Shown here in pieces: positions 36,144 to 48,241 of a DNA stretch of 64,000 nucleotides. The stretch spans positions 62,001-126,000 of the forward strand of contig WUJK01000014.1 in assembly GCA_011317545.1 (NCBI GenBank). The letters run 5' to 3'. Source of the DNA: Coniella vitis. Lineage: Eukaryota > Ascomycota > Sordariomycetes > Diaporthales > Schizoparmaceae. Each line of letters begins with the position of its first letter. Positions within the stretch are counted from its first letter, which is position 1. The notes under the pieces are model-generated. The model was given only the letters and a program-made list of their open reading frames with translations. It made no database searches and was not told the DNA's origin. The translations under genes were made by a program, and so were the position numbers.

Positions 36144-37338
36144 GATGGGGAGTCGTGCGTCGAGAAGACGACTTGTGTGGTTGAGAAATATGGACTGGAT
36201 AGCGTCTGAGCAGGGAGGCAATTCAGAACTCGGGACGTCTGGACGGTACGGTTACCTTGTTCTTATACTTTGCCGTATACAAGTCAAAGAAGCAAGCTGC
36301 AACATGACCATCGTGCATTTATCATGCATAGCCCCCTCCCTCCTCGGCCGCTCTCTGTTCTGCTCAGGCATTTCCTTGCGCCGCAAGTGGCAAGCCCGCC
36401 GTGGATTAGACGCAGCCTCAATGCCTCTTGGGGCCCGGTCAACGGTGCGCTTTTCGCCTGAAGCAGAACTTGATGTGAGATACGTGTGTCGACGACAAAA
36501 ACGTCCACTGCCCCCTCGTGAACGGTCCAAACTCCGGGTAGAAAACCCCGTGGCAACATACTGAGGATAAAGGCCCATGGGCGGAGTCGTCACATCCGGC
36601 TGGCCTGTCCGTCGGGCCGTCAAAATGTACGGTTTGACCTCAATCTGCAAAAGAAGAAGAGTAAAGCGGACGTGGTCTCCACCAATCATGCCCTATCCCG
36701 ATTTACCCATGCTTGGGGATGGGCCACATTGGAGAAGATAAAGTAACAGCCCAAGCCCAAGGAGGGTCACATTCCGCCAATGCCGATTGTTTTCTCCACG
36801 GATGGGCTTGGCGTTGGAGTTTTGTGCTCCAGGATTTTGTGTGTTTGCATGGTAGACTATCATGGGACGTGCTTGAGGTTTAATTGTATGTCCGGCAGAT
36901 ACGAATCTTGAAAGGTGATATGGTTTTATCTGCTTTTTATTTTGTAGTCATTCCTTGAGAATGGATTCGAAAGGCAAGACGACCACTAGTCCTCAAGCTA
37001 GATCGACCTTATATCAACAAGAGACTTCAATCAGGAGAAAACAATATAACTTTATACAGGGCTACTATGAGATCTAGCATATCCACGAATGCTGTTTGTA
37101 ACAATACACAAATTTGTACTCACTTTCCCATCCAGGTGATGCTAACTTATCAAATCATCTTAATTGTGGGTTTAGCTGAGCTAAAGATCATATAAAACCT
37201 GCCGTGACAGACGAACAAGTTGCTCGAGCGACTCCGATCCCTCTCAAAGAGAGATACATACAGGCAAAGCACCTCCTAGTTGGCGTATCTTTTATGCTAG
37301 CAAACAGGCCAACAGCAGCGCTTTTCCAAAACACACAT
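36144..37338. other. Intergenic, no gene seen
   Basis: A 145-codon minus-strand frame at 36252-36689 has no domain-like content and was not called. The rest is AT-richer spacer. Confidence 0.5.
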
Positions 37339-38061
37339 CTAGTGATCATCCCGCTTGGACCACGGCTCCACAGCCTTCAACAGCTCCTCGTGCACTGTCC
37401 GGTCACCCGTGCGGTCCAGCAGCGGCTGAAAGAAGTCCTGGCCTAGCCGTCTGACAAAAATCAACAAGCCCGCCCAGACAAAGTCGGCGTAGCTCACCGT
37501 GTCGCCCAAAAAGAAGGGTCCCTTGTCGTTCTCCTTGAGCATCGCCGTCACCTTGCGCAGCACAGGCTCGGCCCCGGCCTGCCAGTTGTCGCCCCCTTCG
37601 GTGCGCCAGAGTTCATCGAGCGACTTGCCCGAGCGCTGCTCGCGGGTCGCAACCCAGTAGTCGAGGTTGCGCTGGTCCTGGTGCAGGATGCGCTTGTGGA
37701 CGGTCGGCATGTAGATGCCCCGGATCTTGGGCATGAGCTCCGCCACGGTCTCCTCGAGCTGCTTGAGGACGGGGGCGTCGAGGTGCAGAGACGGGCTCGG
37801 GTGGTCGCGCTCGAGCAGTTCAGCGATCTTGCGCGAGTCGGCCACATAGCGGCCGTCGGTGTACTGGATGGTGGGAGAAGTGTACAAGCTCAGGCCAGGG
37901 AGATGGGGCTCGAGACGGGCCTTGATGTCTGGGTATTCAAGCCATTCCGTCTCGTAGTCGAGGCCTTTGAAGTTGAGAACGAAGCGGGTCTTCCATGGGT
38001 TGAGAGACCAGCATTGGCCCTGCTGGTTGGCGAGGTCGAAGAGGATGATTTTCTCGGGCAT
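37339..38061 (-). CDS. Glutathione S-transferase-like, UstS type
   Basis: A single exon of 240 residues from the ATG at 38061 (MPEKIILFDL). The N-terminal thioredoxin-like half includes SLNPWKTRFVLNFKGLDYE and TEWLEYPDI, then SPTIQYTDGRYVADSRKIAE, where the VADS-type Asp-Ser binds the glutathione glutamyl part. The C-terminal helical half ends in FFLGDTVSYADFVWAGLLIF, the standard GST N-capping block. The NPWKTR start is characteristic of a fungal subgroup that includes UstS of the ustiloxin cluster, whose members occur in several metabolite clusters as well as outside them. The likely role is glutathione conjugation or isomerisation of an electrophilic intermediate. No RiPP precursor gene was seen nearby, so the UstS likeness alone does not imply ustiloxin chemistry. 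Confidence 0.88.
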   Translation of the reverse strand: MPEKIILFDLANQQGQCWSLNPWKTRFVLNFKGLDYETEWLEYPDIKARLEPHLPGLSLYTSPTIQYTDGRYVADSRKIAELLERDHPSPSLHLDAPVLKQLEETVAELMPKIRGIYMPTVHKRILHQDQRNLDYWVATREQRSGKSLDELWRTEGGDNWQAGAEPVLRKVTAMLKENDKGPFFLGDTVSYADFVWAGLLIFVRRLGQDFFQPLLDRTGDRTVHEELLKAVEPWSKRDDH

Positions 38062-39067
38062 GGTTGGCGTTGCTGAAACGGGACGGTGGAGGAACTGTGA
38101 GATGAGAACTGAGCGAGTGGCCCGGTGGGCTTGTCGATTCGGAAGTCGGCTTCTGCTTGTATAGCGGCGGCAATCTGCGAATTGATTGCTGGCGAGGAAG
38201 ACACAATGTATCAATAACGCAGCTTCGCTCTTCTGTGCCTTTTATGGCACAGAAGCCAGGACGACGGCGATGACTAATATGGGGTGCAGCTATCGAGGAT
38301 CGAACCTGCGATGCTCGGCAGCCACACAAGCAGGCACGCCCTGTGTGAAGATGAGTGATCACACAGAAGCTGCGAGTGCGGACATCGGGATACAAGAAGC
38401 GGGGAAGGATGCCTTGATCGGTACTTGTGCTGACGGTCCCCACTCCTGATGCTGTACATAGTACATTAAAAGTACAGCGGTACTCTGCACGTGGCGGCTG
38501 CTTGTCAGTCTCGACCGTTTGAATGTCGCTATTATTAAACACAAGTTCAGCAGCATCCGATATCCACAATGCCCAGATCAAAAGCATACTCAGATATGAA
38601 GAGTATCCCTGTAGTCTGCAGTCTGCAGCCTGCAACCCAACGGCTACCATTGTTCAGGCTGCTGAGCGCCTGTTTGCCCGCTGATTAGTGGTTCGTGGTA
38701 GTAAGTACTATCTATGTATTTGAGCATTTCGCCCTGAATAGTAACAAAGGCCTAACCCATTTGTTGCTATAGTCTAGTGAAATTCGTAAACTTGATACTG
38801 GTATTTTTGAAGTATAGAAAATATTCCAAGTACGTTAGGAAGTGAATTATCAGATATTATACTTGGTCATTCACAATGCATCTTTTCTTTTTATTAAAAA
38901 TATCACTTAACTACTACGAATATCAAGAAGACTCTACCACCCTTGGACCAAACTGTCCCAGCCGCAGTTGGTCCTATCAAACTAGGATATATAGATAATC
39001 ATAAATGCGTCGGTACAGACAGAAAACACTGTGCTGCTTCTCTCTAGAAGCCCACTTACTCAACGCA
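38062..39067. other. Intergenic, no gene seen
   Basis: Includes the GST promoter side and a GTACATAGTAC palindrome at 38454-38464. A tRNA-like T-arm word near 38292 was examined and rejected. Confidence 0.5.
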
Positions 39068-41647
39068 TTACTCCATCACGGTCTGAGAAAGCGACGGACT
39101 CTCCACCCCAGAATCACCATTCCACGCCGAGAGGTTCCAGCCATACGGCACGGAGCCGCTGACAAAGCCCTCTTCCTCGTTCTCGTGGCCACACAGCTCT
39201 TGTAAGGAGTCAACGGGCGGGAAGAGATCACACGGCACGACGTCTTCATCCATATTGAACGGCGAAGCGAGATGGTGGACAAAGTTGATGTCCGTGTTGA
39301 CGGATGATTCGAGCAGTGTCGGGTAGAGCAGCTTGTCGTCTGTGCTGTCGCTGAGCAGAGTGAGCGGGTAACACAGCAGGGTCAGCAGGTCGTGCATCAA
39401 GCGATGCAGTGGCGTGTTGCGTTCCGTCTCCAGAAAGAGGTACGAATCATCGCATGGGTAGTCATCGTCGAGGCCGATCTCCTCGGGTGTGTCCACGGTT
39501 GGCTTGGGCAGGTGCTTCTCAAGAGTGCCTTGAATTTTCAGCAGGCGCATATGAAAGCTGCGGCCGATCTTGTCTTTAGTGGCGCACAAGGCGAGAATAT
39601 CTATACAGGTGCTCGATAGGACTTGATCTTGTTCCCGAACCTCGGGGTCTCCAGCCCCGACGAGATTCTTTACGGCGGCGTAATTCAATGCCAAGAACGT
39701 GACGTAACATTGATGCCTTTATGATGATTTTTGTTAGCGCCTTTTTCTTTTCTTTTCTTTTTTCTTCTCCTTTTTCCTGCTCCCTTGAATAGTCGTGACT
39801 GAACGTGAAAAAGGAAAAGAAAAAAGGAAAGGGCTTGTTCTCTCACATGGTTAGCCAGCAATTCTTCACCACAGCGTTTTCAATATAGATGGTCCTCAAC
39901 AGACGAGCCGAATTGCGAGCGGCATGGAGTCCATCCACAATTGCGGCATTCACTTCTGGATGATAAGTGGACAGAGACGCGGCCACCCTTTGGTTCGAGA
40001 GCAAAGCCCGCGCTTTCAATATGAGCGCGGACATGTAGAACAGGTGCATGTAGAAGATGACCCGTCGCTGGTCGGGCGTGACCTCGGCAGGCTTGACCAA
40101 CGCCTCGAGGCGCATGTACGGAGGCAGATTGGACCGCCACGAGTCGAGGTCCTCTTGCATTCGCCGCAGGGTCGCAGGCGACAAGACCCTAAAGCATGCT
40201 ACGGTGCGAAGGATGTTTGCTTTAATCACTGTTATCCGGGCCATGCTCTGCTGTAACATGTCAATCACGACGTTCTGCTCGGTGCAATCGGGCAGGCCAG
40301 TATTGTCCATTTGCTCCCCCGTATCCTATAGCCGCCGGTAAGGAGTTAGCTAGCGAGAAATGCCACGATGGTGTGTTTTCCGCTGGCACTTTCATTAACG
40401 TACGTGAATGCAACGCGCCACTTCCGGACTAGGAATGTGTCCGAGCGTGGCAGTGACCCAACACCTCAGGGTAATGAGGACTTTGAAGGTGCGGAGGTAA
40501 CTCGTGTAGCTACTGTCCGAAAGGGTCGTCGGCCTTCTCCCGCTCACCAGCCCCTCGGTGGAACCAAGGGTGATGCCCCAATCTACGAAGCTGTTATTCA
40601 CGGCGGGGCCATGTAGCACGTGTGGCAGTCGACACTCGACTTACCCGTGTAAGATACCGCCAGGGATGACTTGGCGATGACATTGTAGATGCCCAGACAG
40701 CAGCACATGCGCATCGCGCGCAGAGGGGCCTTCTCCATGACATAGTCGAGAAACAGACGTGCCTTTTGGTAGAATGGCGTGCAGACCGATGAATTGCCGT
40801 TTGGCAGTTTTTGCCGATCGTACTGGAAGCCCACGGCACAGATGGCCAGCAGCTCACCATAGGCGACTTTTCGGTCCGTGAGCGTGTCCGCAACTGGAGC
40901 TCCAAGTTCCGGACGGCGGCCCAGGAATGTGGCGATGATGCCCTCGACCTCGCTCTCTGTGATGACAGGAAACATGGTGCCTAGAGAAGCAAAGTAGCAA
41001 GCAACGCCGTCGCGGAGGCCCTGGATGACCAGGTCCGAGGTCCCGACCGAGAGAGTTTCCTGCTCAAAAAGCAGGTTGCAGTCATGAATCTGCTGGCTCC
41101 ATTTCGCCCTGGCGTTGGGCGGGTCACGATCCTCGAGGTCTGGGCTGGAGCCGGAGCCGGAGCCGGAGCCGTAGCCAGAGCCAGAGGCGGAGCCACCTTC
41201 CTGGGTCTTGACAAAGTCGAGCGCGGCCTGCAAGGGGAAGCCCTTTCGGATCTGCGCAAAGAGCACGTGGGCCTCCTCGGCAGGGCGGCTTTGTAAGTAC
41301 TGGTAGAGGCTGGCGAAGGACTCGACATTCTCCTGCATCTTACTCTGCTTTCTCTTCAGGTGTTCTCGCATGGTCAGGCCAGGCTCCAGGCGGTACACGC
41401 AACTCTGGGCTCTTGCGCGGCACGGACCACATGTTGGACGGCCGCCATCACACTTGACCTTCCTCGACTGGCACGCTTGACAGGCACTGCCCACGGCCTG
41501 TTTGCGCCGCGAGGGCGGCAAGTCGCTGAGCGAGCTAGCATCGGGAGAAGCCTCCGTAGGGGGTCTGGGCCGTGGCAGGATTGGTCTGTCGCTCCTCTTG
41601 GTCGCGCTGGAGAATGGAGATGCCGGGCCTGATGATCTCGGCGACAT
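39068..41647 (-). CDS. Zn2Cys6 transcription factor with fungal-specific domain
   Basis: Four exons (41647-40645, 40582-40404, 40325-39847, 39716-39068) give 769 residues. Introns of 62, 78 and 130 nt all keep phase, and the joins make SYTDWGITLG, RCIHDTGEQ and WLTMHQCYV. The DNA-binding cluster is at residues 56-83 (Cys56, 59, 66, 73, 76, 83; spacing C-x2-C-x6-C-x6-C-x2-C-x6-C). A Ser/Gly-rich GSGYGSGSGSGSS linker lies near 190. The middle-homology (fungal_trans) region spans about 225-560, with RTFKVLITLRCWVTATLGHI as its conserved core. The C-terminal part is acidic (GLDDDYPCDD and MDEDVVPCD), as in activation domains. The start at 41647 is the first ATG in frame; a further 5' exon is possible. 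It is a good candidate regulator of the surrounding enzyme genes, which is inference from position. Confidence 0.9.
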
Positions 41648-43149
41648 GATCTCCACGGCTGACGGGCGGCCGGCCGTGTGGATGGTGCGTCTGTCGGAAG
41701 CGCGGTGCTTTTCGCCACTTGCCGCTGTGGCGTCGGTATTCAATCCTAGCAAGGAGCTGGATCGCGGTGGACGAAGTGATGGTCTTCTTCGTCGTCGTCT
41801 TCCTTCGTCTTGTCGTAAAGTAAACTCTCCTCAAGCGCGAAGCTGCGGGGTGTATAGAAGAGCACCTTTGGCTTCGCTACGGTGCGATGCCATGGTGTGA
41901 CACGACAGCAGAGGGCAGCGAAGTTGGGAGGAATGCTGAGGGCCGAGGGCTGAGGGCAGAAGGACGTCAAAGCACAGAAGGAACGATTGGTAAATATCCT
42001 AGGCGCTCCCAGGGTGCCTAGAGAAGTGAATGCTCCCGGCCGCCCGAATACTGCCGGGGACTTGCATCATTAATCTAAAAGATACGCCCTGGTTTTGTTA
42101 AGAGCATTGCATAGTAAGTTTTAGCAGCTTTTTGTGTCGTGGTGCCAGCAAGTTATGCAACAGTTTGTCGTTGGATATATCGATTAACCATGAAAATTAA
42201 ATTAAGTCATTTAATTGGAAATGTTCACAATTCTATTTATTGTATTAAAGCTATCTTCAATAAAAAATAACTCCTATTTCATTTTGCATAAAATCGAGCA
42301 AGTCTGGAGATAGAATCAAAAACAAAAGACACTGGACTAAGGGTAGTGAAATTCCCACAGCAACTGCTTGATTTGGCTGTGGCGACGAGCGGGAGCAGGC
42401 CCTAATATAAGCCCCTGATGTTTAGGGGTCTGGAAGCCTGTCGCCGCTCGCAACTCGCAACGGTTTTGGGGTCCAGAGCCTTGGCATGGGCACTCAAGCA
42501 CCGGCGCCCAGCCCATAAAAAGCAACCGAAAGGGTGTCGTTGCATACTAGTAGTAGCTGACCTCGGCATCTGTATGCACGCCTTGGTTTCTCCGTCGCGT
42601 GATGGATTCGACCTCTCTATTTGCTTATCGCGGCGTTTGCATCCTCTCTGGGAAGCCACGGTGCACATAGTATATCCTATGCAGTACTTACTGTACTGCA
42701 CTGTACATGCCAATATGTCCAAGTCCATTCACCGCCTGGCCAGCCAATGGGTGGGTTTCTTGGCCTCTGATTTGGACGTCTTTGGAGCGGCAAATGCGAG
42801 ACCGACGAGGGCCCTGCGCATTCTACTATGATGTAGGTACGCAGCATTGGCACAGTGGGATTGGAAAAGACAGAATGATAGCGGAACTGGCATGCTGCTC
42901 GTGTGTAATTACATAGTGTTGCATTTTCGGGAATGGAAGATTCCCCTTGTTTTTCTTTGGTCCGGCCTGTTTGAGCAATTCACAAAACAAAAACTCCGAA
43001 TAGCCTCAATCAACGCGACCCAGCCATCTCTTGTTGCGCGGCCCTTTGCTCGCGCGCATTCTTCTGACGTTTTCTCTTGTGACAGCTGGCTATTATATCA
43101 ACAGCTTTCCAAGATAGCCGGTCACAAAGGTGGCACAGAATCCGCCGTC
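41648..43149. other. Divergent promoter region of regulator and hydrolase
   Basis: Lies between the Zn2Cys6 gene (minus strand) and the hydrolase gene (plus strand). The first 300 bases upstream of 41647 keep an open, low-complexity frame that could be leader or a missed 5' exon. ACATAGTA-type words occur at 42665, 42823 (as TACTATGATGTA) and 42909. Confidence 0.5.
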
Positions 43150-44454
43150 ATGGCGCAACCAGCCGCCAACCATGACACCGCCGGCGACGGCCCCTCGGTG
43201 GCACCCCGTCTGCCTCTTTACCGACGCCTGCTGTACGCAACCCTTGCCTTCGTTCTCCAAAAATGCATTGTCGGGCCCTCCACGGCCCTCCGCAGCTGGC
43301 AGCACCGTCGGTCGCCCCCCGAGACCGCCCCCTCTCTCACCAAGGCATATCCCGTCCGCCCGCATCTACCCATTCGCATCTTCTTCCCCAGATCCTACAA
43401 CGCAGAGGCCGCCTCTGGCCGGCGGCCACAGCTCCCGCTCTTGCTCTCCATCCACGGCGGCGGGTTCACCGTCGGCGATCCGTCCAGCAACGACCCCTTC
43501 AACTACCACTTCTCCCAGCAAAACACCGCGCTCGTCATTGCGCTCAACTACGCCAAAGCCCCGGGCAGCCCCTTTCCCCAGCCCATCCTCGATCTCGAGG
43601 TCCTGATCGACGCCGTCTTTGCCGATGACTCGCTCACGCCCCATTTTGACCCGGCCAAAGTCGGCATCACGGGCTTCTCTGCAGGCGGCAACCTTGCCTT
43701 GGCCGTGAGCCAGGGCCCCTCGATTCGCGAGCGGCTGACGGCGGGTGTGGTGCCCTTCTACCCACCTATTGACTTCACAAAGCCGGCAAGCGCCAAGCTT
43801 GCCACGAGGAGGTATAAGCCTGCGCTGTTGGGTTCCAGAGGGGTGAAGAAGGATGGCTTGGCGGGATTTGCTGCGCTTTTTGATTGGGCTTGTAAGTGAT
43901 TCTTACTTTTCCCCCTGTTGTTTTTGGTCTGCCGTCTTCACATAATACACAACGGCCAGATAATTCAAGGGGCGTTGAGAAGTAGCCGGACTCATTCACA
44001 GTAAAATATACTGACATTTGTCGTCCTCGTCACCACCAAAGACATCCCAGCAGGCCAAGACCTAGCCGACCCCCTCCTCTCGCCCATCTTTGCCGACCGC
44101 GCCACCCTCCCGCGGCGCATCTGGCTCATTGGGTGTGAACTCGACATGCTCGGCCACGAAGCCTGGCGCGCCGCCTGTCGCTGGGCGGGTAAACGCGAGC
44201 CAGGCATGGACGAGCCGCTGGGCCAGCCTGAGCCGGCTGTCGGCGGGAAGGGGGCGCTGATTACGGACGGGGATGAGAGGTTTGCCTTTGAGGCTCGCGA
44301 TGGTGAGGAGGTGGTGAGGTGGCTTTGCGTGCCGGATGCGGGCCACGCTTTTGAGATGGGCGAGTCGATGGGGAGGGACAAGGATGCGGTGGAGGATGGG
44401 CTGTTGAAGAGGGATGTGCTGATTCAGATGGTGGGAGCGTGGTTGTTTCAGTGA
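43150..44454 (+). CDS. Alpha/beta hydrolase, HSL family
   Basis: Two exons (43150-43891 and 44042-44454) give 384 residues. The 150-nt intron has a GTAAGT donor, an ACTGAC branch site at 44009 and an AAAG acceptor; the phase-1 join makes FDWAYIPAGQDLADPLLSP, as in fungal homologues. The HGGGFTVGD oxyanion motif near residue 100 and GITGFSAGGNLALA with the GxSxG nucleophile place it in the hormone-sensitive-lipase-like (alpha/beta hydrolase fold-3) family. IGCELDMLGHEA carries the probable catalytic acid, and VPDAGHAFE the catalytic His. A hydrophobic segment at about residues 20-45 (RRLLYATLAFVLQKC) may anchor the protein in a membrane. The substrate is probably a short-chain ester or lactone, not identified. 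The start at 43150 is preferred because the upstream in-frame sequence to 42847 has no family content. Confidence 0.88.
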
Positions 44455-45210
44455 TTGCTGTCAGTCTGGCTGGTGGAATCTCTGGATGATGGCAGAAAGG
44501 AAAAAAAGCAAATACGAAAGGCAATAATAGTACATTTAAGGAAGCTCGTCTACGATGTATATATGGGACTTGACCCGGCGGGAATTCAATTTGCAGCTCT
44601 CTGAAGCACAGAACTAGTTCTACGATGGGTCCCGAGTCTCTGACATGTAATGTCCCATCGTACGATTTCTGCATTTGCATTCTATGAACATGGCAGTCCA
44701 ACATTGGTTCTGCCCTGTAACATTCCGGTGCCCCTGTCTTGGGTGTTGAAATAACACCATTCTCTCAGCGGGCCACCCAGACCTTAACCAATCTGTCACG
44801 TTCAAGCGCATGGATTCTCCAATTCAGCTGGTTCCATTACGTTGCACATATTGGTGTACTCAAGGCGGGGAACCTGTCATCAGTCCAGAGGTCTCCATGC
44901 CGTGTCCCGTCGTGCGTTCCATCTTGTCACGCCACGTTTGTGCCCATTTTCTCTTCGCTGCTTCTTTCCGTCACCTACTTACCCATTCTTCTTGCTTGTC
45001 ATGTCTGCCCTTTTCTGCCAAGTCAGTGAGTGCTAGGCTTAGCTTTAGCTTTAGCTTGCCCAGCATTGGTTCCATCCCCCATTTGCCAGTGACTGTGTTT
45101 GCACCATCGACATTCATGCAGTCGTTTGCCAAGACACTAAAAGCCCAGTGAACCTGTGTGATCAAACATCTTCCCTACGCCAACCGCCTAGGCAGCCCTA
45201 CTACATCACG
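44455..45210. other. Intergenic, no gene seen
   Basis: Short frames only. The last 200 bases are the pyrimidine-rich leader of the gene at 45211. Confidence 0.5.
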
Positions 45211-45372
45211 ATGGGCGACTCAGACCGCGCATGGGAAGACGCCGCGTTCAACACGCGCCACCTACACAACCACCTCGACCGTGGCGGGAGACCCGGCAAT
45301 GTGCGCCATGAGTTCAAAGTCAAGAGCACCATGGGCACCCATCTGGTGAAGTGTGCTGCCCTGGAACGGCTT

Positions 45373-45410
<38 letters not shown>

Positions 45411-46458
45411 GGACTCAACTCCCTCTAGTCCAATAGTGGGCCCTGGTGGTAGAAGGGGTTCTCACCATCTCCAGGGCGAGGAACCAGCTGCAACCGGGCA
45501 CGGATACAAGGGCAATGGGAAGAGCCATGCATCCAGGGGCTCTGGAGCTGCGCGAAGGAAGAAGAGCGGCGGAGCTACTGACTCCCACCATCGTCAAGGC
45601 AGCGGGAGCGGGATCAGCGGAAATGGAGAGGTTGTGCTTGAGATCTATCGTCTTACCGACGAAGAGGACGGTCTGCTTGGCTCATTGCGGGCTGGAAGTG
45701 TCTTCGAGGCAACGGTTGTGTTTGCTGGGAGCAGGAAGACACTGGGGAAGATTACCAGGGAGCTGGTCGGTCAGAGTGTCGGTACAGGAGGCCAGGGAAA
45801 GGAGAACCACCCATACACTGGGCAGGATGGGGACAACAAGAGCAATAGCAGCATTGGTGAGGGCCATGACAGCAGCAAGGCGGACCGCAGAGTCGATGGG
45901 GCTGATAGCGTCTTGCGCAGCTCGCAGTTGTCACCCGGGCACCAAGCAAGCGACAGTGATGAGGAAGAAGACGGAAGCGAAGGCTCAGAAGAAGACGACG
46001 ACGACAAGCACAGCGAAGATTACGATGATGGATACAAGAAAAGCAAGCATCGACGACACCGCGCCGCAGCGTTCGAAAAGAATTCGTTCCGCCAGCCCAA
46101 GTTCTGGTTCCGCTGGCAGGGCATCACGACGGCTGCTGGCGTTCAGCCTGTCTCCCAATCCCACAGTGACCGCGGCAACACCCACCACCAGCCCAATGCC
46201 AGTAATGAGCATGTTGATGTCGATCAGCAAGACGATCTTGACAACCACGTCGGGGACCATGCGCTGGACGGTCCAGCCCACAGAGAAACCCGCGTCCACG
46301 GCTCCGGGTACCTTGTATTTGCCAACAATGATTGCCGACGGTTCCAGGGTACGCTCACGAGCGAGCAGCTTGGGTGGAACAATGTCAAGATGAATGGATG
46401 GCGGACAAGGCCGCAGCCCGAGCGGGATTTCGAGATCTGCTGGAGCGGCGAGCATTAG
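45211..46458 (+). CDS. Acidic, polyglutamine-bearing hypothetical protein
   Basis: A single exon of 415 residues from the ATG at 45211 (MGDSDRAWEDAAFNTRHLHN). The family is not recognised by name. Conserved-looking parts are HEFKVKSTMGTHLVKCAALE at about 30-55, GNEVVLEIYRLTDEED-like sequence near 145, a KFWFRWQG segment near 300, and a C-terminal block GYLVFANNDCRRFQGTL followed by LGWNNVKMNGWR. Between them are 11 glutamines from a pure CAG run (45373-45405), a basic patch (ARRKKSGG), a strongly acidic tract (DSDEEEDGSEGSEEDDDD) and a His/Asn-rich linker. It looks like a fungal orphan family with two ordered ends and long disordered middles. No catalytic motif is visible. Confidence 0.75.
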
Positions 46459-47640
46459 ACAGAGCTTTCTTGGTATTGGAGATAGAAGAGAGGAAACTCT
46501 ACTCACAGTCGGACAATGAGCCAGGCTTGTCATGTGATTGCTTGGGCTGTTGGTCTCCCGTCACAAGGGAGCAAAGTGATGGTGGGTTTGACAATCTGTG
46601 GCAGCAGGAGCAGGAACCGAAGCGAGAGCACCGGTGATGGTCAGAGGACCTAATCAACGAGGAAGAGGAGCCGGATGTTGGCCAAGTTCTCGCATCCGTG
46701 GGCAGCAGTAGTGACTCACCGGCTTCGTGGCCTGGTATGATGAGGCTGTAGAGGCGCTGGGATCGAAAGGAGTTTGCAGCCAGGCAGAGGTGGTACCTCC
46801 TTGCTATGCCACCACTCACACCCCTTGCCGGCCGCTTGTTGTTTGCTTGTCACTCCTATTGTTTGGTCACTGCCACTGCCCACTGCCAGCACGTTTGCTA
46901 CCCGCCACTTTTGCTAGCCAGGCCTCTACTTAAACATCTTCTCTCTTCCTTTCTCCTGCCACTCTTTCGCCGTCTCCCTCCTCCTCTCTCCTCTACTCTT
47001 CCACCCGACCACCCACTGGATAACAGCTCAAGCAATCCTTCTGAGTTGGCTTCAAACCACAATACTATCTCCATTCCCTCTCCTTCCGAGGGCTTGTTAC
47101 TTTCTATATATATTGACCTGCTTTCAAATCCTGCCACACACACTCCTGTACTGTCTCAAACCGGCCACTTGCCACCGGTAACACCGACGTCCTCACTACA
47201 CAGAGCATTCATCTCAAAACAACCTCGCCTTCATCTCTAGCAAGCTCTTCTACCTCTGCAATCAACTGCCCTGGCCAGAAATTCTTCACTAGCGTCCTGT
47301 TTCTGTCCTGCCTCTACCAGCCACTCCAAAGGCACGCGGCCCTACAGACCTGGTCTTCTATAGCTTGTAGCTTGTAGTCGGTCCAGCTACTCCTCGTCCT
47401 CGTAAGTCTGACGTATTCCACCGGAAAGTCCAACTTTCTCAAGCCATCGCTGATTTTCCCTATTCTGCAGAAATCCTCTGATCATACCGGTTCACAGACC
47501 CCAGCACCCGCGGATACGAGCGGCCTTGTACTGTCTTCCTACATGGGACGCACTTGTTACGTCTCAACAATTTGCATAGCATGCAAAGCTAGTTGACCTG
47601 CAAGTTGGTGCTTACAAGGGCCTCGCACAAGAGATTACAA
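46459..47640. other. Pyrimidine-rich spacer
   Basis: Plus-strand C/T-rich sequence around 46930-47090 and a plausible leader intron (GTAAGT at 47403, CTGCAG near 47468) suggest a former 5' leader for the frame at 47641. No protein domain. Confidence 0.4.
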
Positions 47641-48170
47641 TGTCGCAAAGAAAGGCACAGTGGCTGGCCAGCCTTACCAAGGGCGAGAATTGGCGGTCGG
47701 ATCGTAATTTCGGAACCTGGAAGCTGGGAATATACCTTTTCGGTAAGGGTAATGGCTATCTGAGAGCTGCGGTACCTGCCTTCTGCTATTGCAGCACAGC
47801 CTTGCTAGGGAACCCGGATTCCAACGTGCTTGCCATCGAGGGCCTCGATACGATCTTGCCGAGTTCTGCGACTAGCTCCAGTAATCCACACCACACCAGC
47901 CGCCATCCCAGGTTCGGAACCTCCACGAAATGGGGTGATTTGACGGTCATCGGGCTCCTCTCTCCCTCTGGGGCTCTAACAGCGGTCGCCCAGGCTATCG
48001 CCGCCGCCGTTACTAACTTAAACCAGAACCAGCGCCCTGCGCACCAAAAACACCAGCAACCATTACCAACGCTAACGCTCGTCGTTGGCAGCCTTTTTGA
48101 CGCGTTGAATCGCCAACGGTCGTTTTTTCCACTCCCTCGCTTATTCTCTCTTTTAAGCTTGACTCGATAA
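47641..48170 (+). CDS. Doubtful hypothetical protein
   Basis: A 176-codon frame starts at an ATG after a leader that contains an intron-like segment. Its first 35 residues (MSQRKAQWLASLTKGENW) look coding. A possible internal intron starts at the GTAAGG near 47743 and ends in TATTGCAG near 47792. Beyond it, residues such as TLTLVVGSLFDALNRQ give no family. Downstream coding-like sequence continues in other frames, so this is probably the front of a decayed gene. Confidence 0.25.
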
Positions 48171-48241
48171 GCCGCCGCGAGCTTAAGGCACTGCTGCTGG
48201 ATCCAAATTCACGTGTTATCCCAGGAAAACATTTACGCCTA

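Noticed and set aside
35148..36209. 353-codon plus-strand frame opposite the CE1 esterase
   Set aside because: Arg/Val-rich shadow of a GC-rich minus-strand gene.
36252..36689. 145-codon minus-strand frame upstream of the esterase
   Set aside because: No start context, domain or coding-like composition; it overlaps the esterase promoter region.
38283..38360. tRNA-like T-arm word (GGTTCGATCC on the minus strand)
   Set aside because: The flanking bases do not form a proper five-pair T stem, and no acceptor or anticodon stem could be built around it.
27505..44454. Ustiloxin-like RiPP cluster, suggested by the UstS-like GST
   Set aside because: No precursor with repeated Kex2-flanked peptides, no UstY (DUF3328) protein and no tyrosinase was seen. 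The GST subgroup occurs widely outside RiPP clusters.
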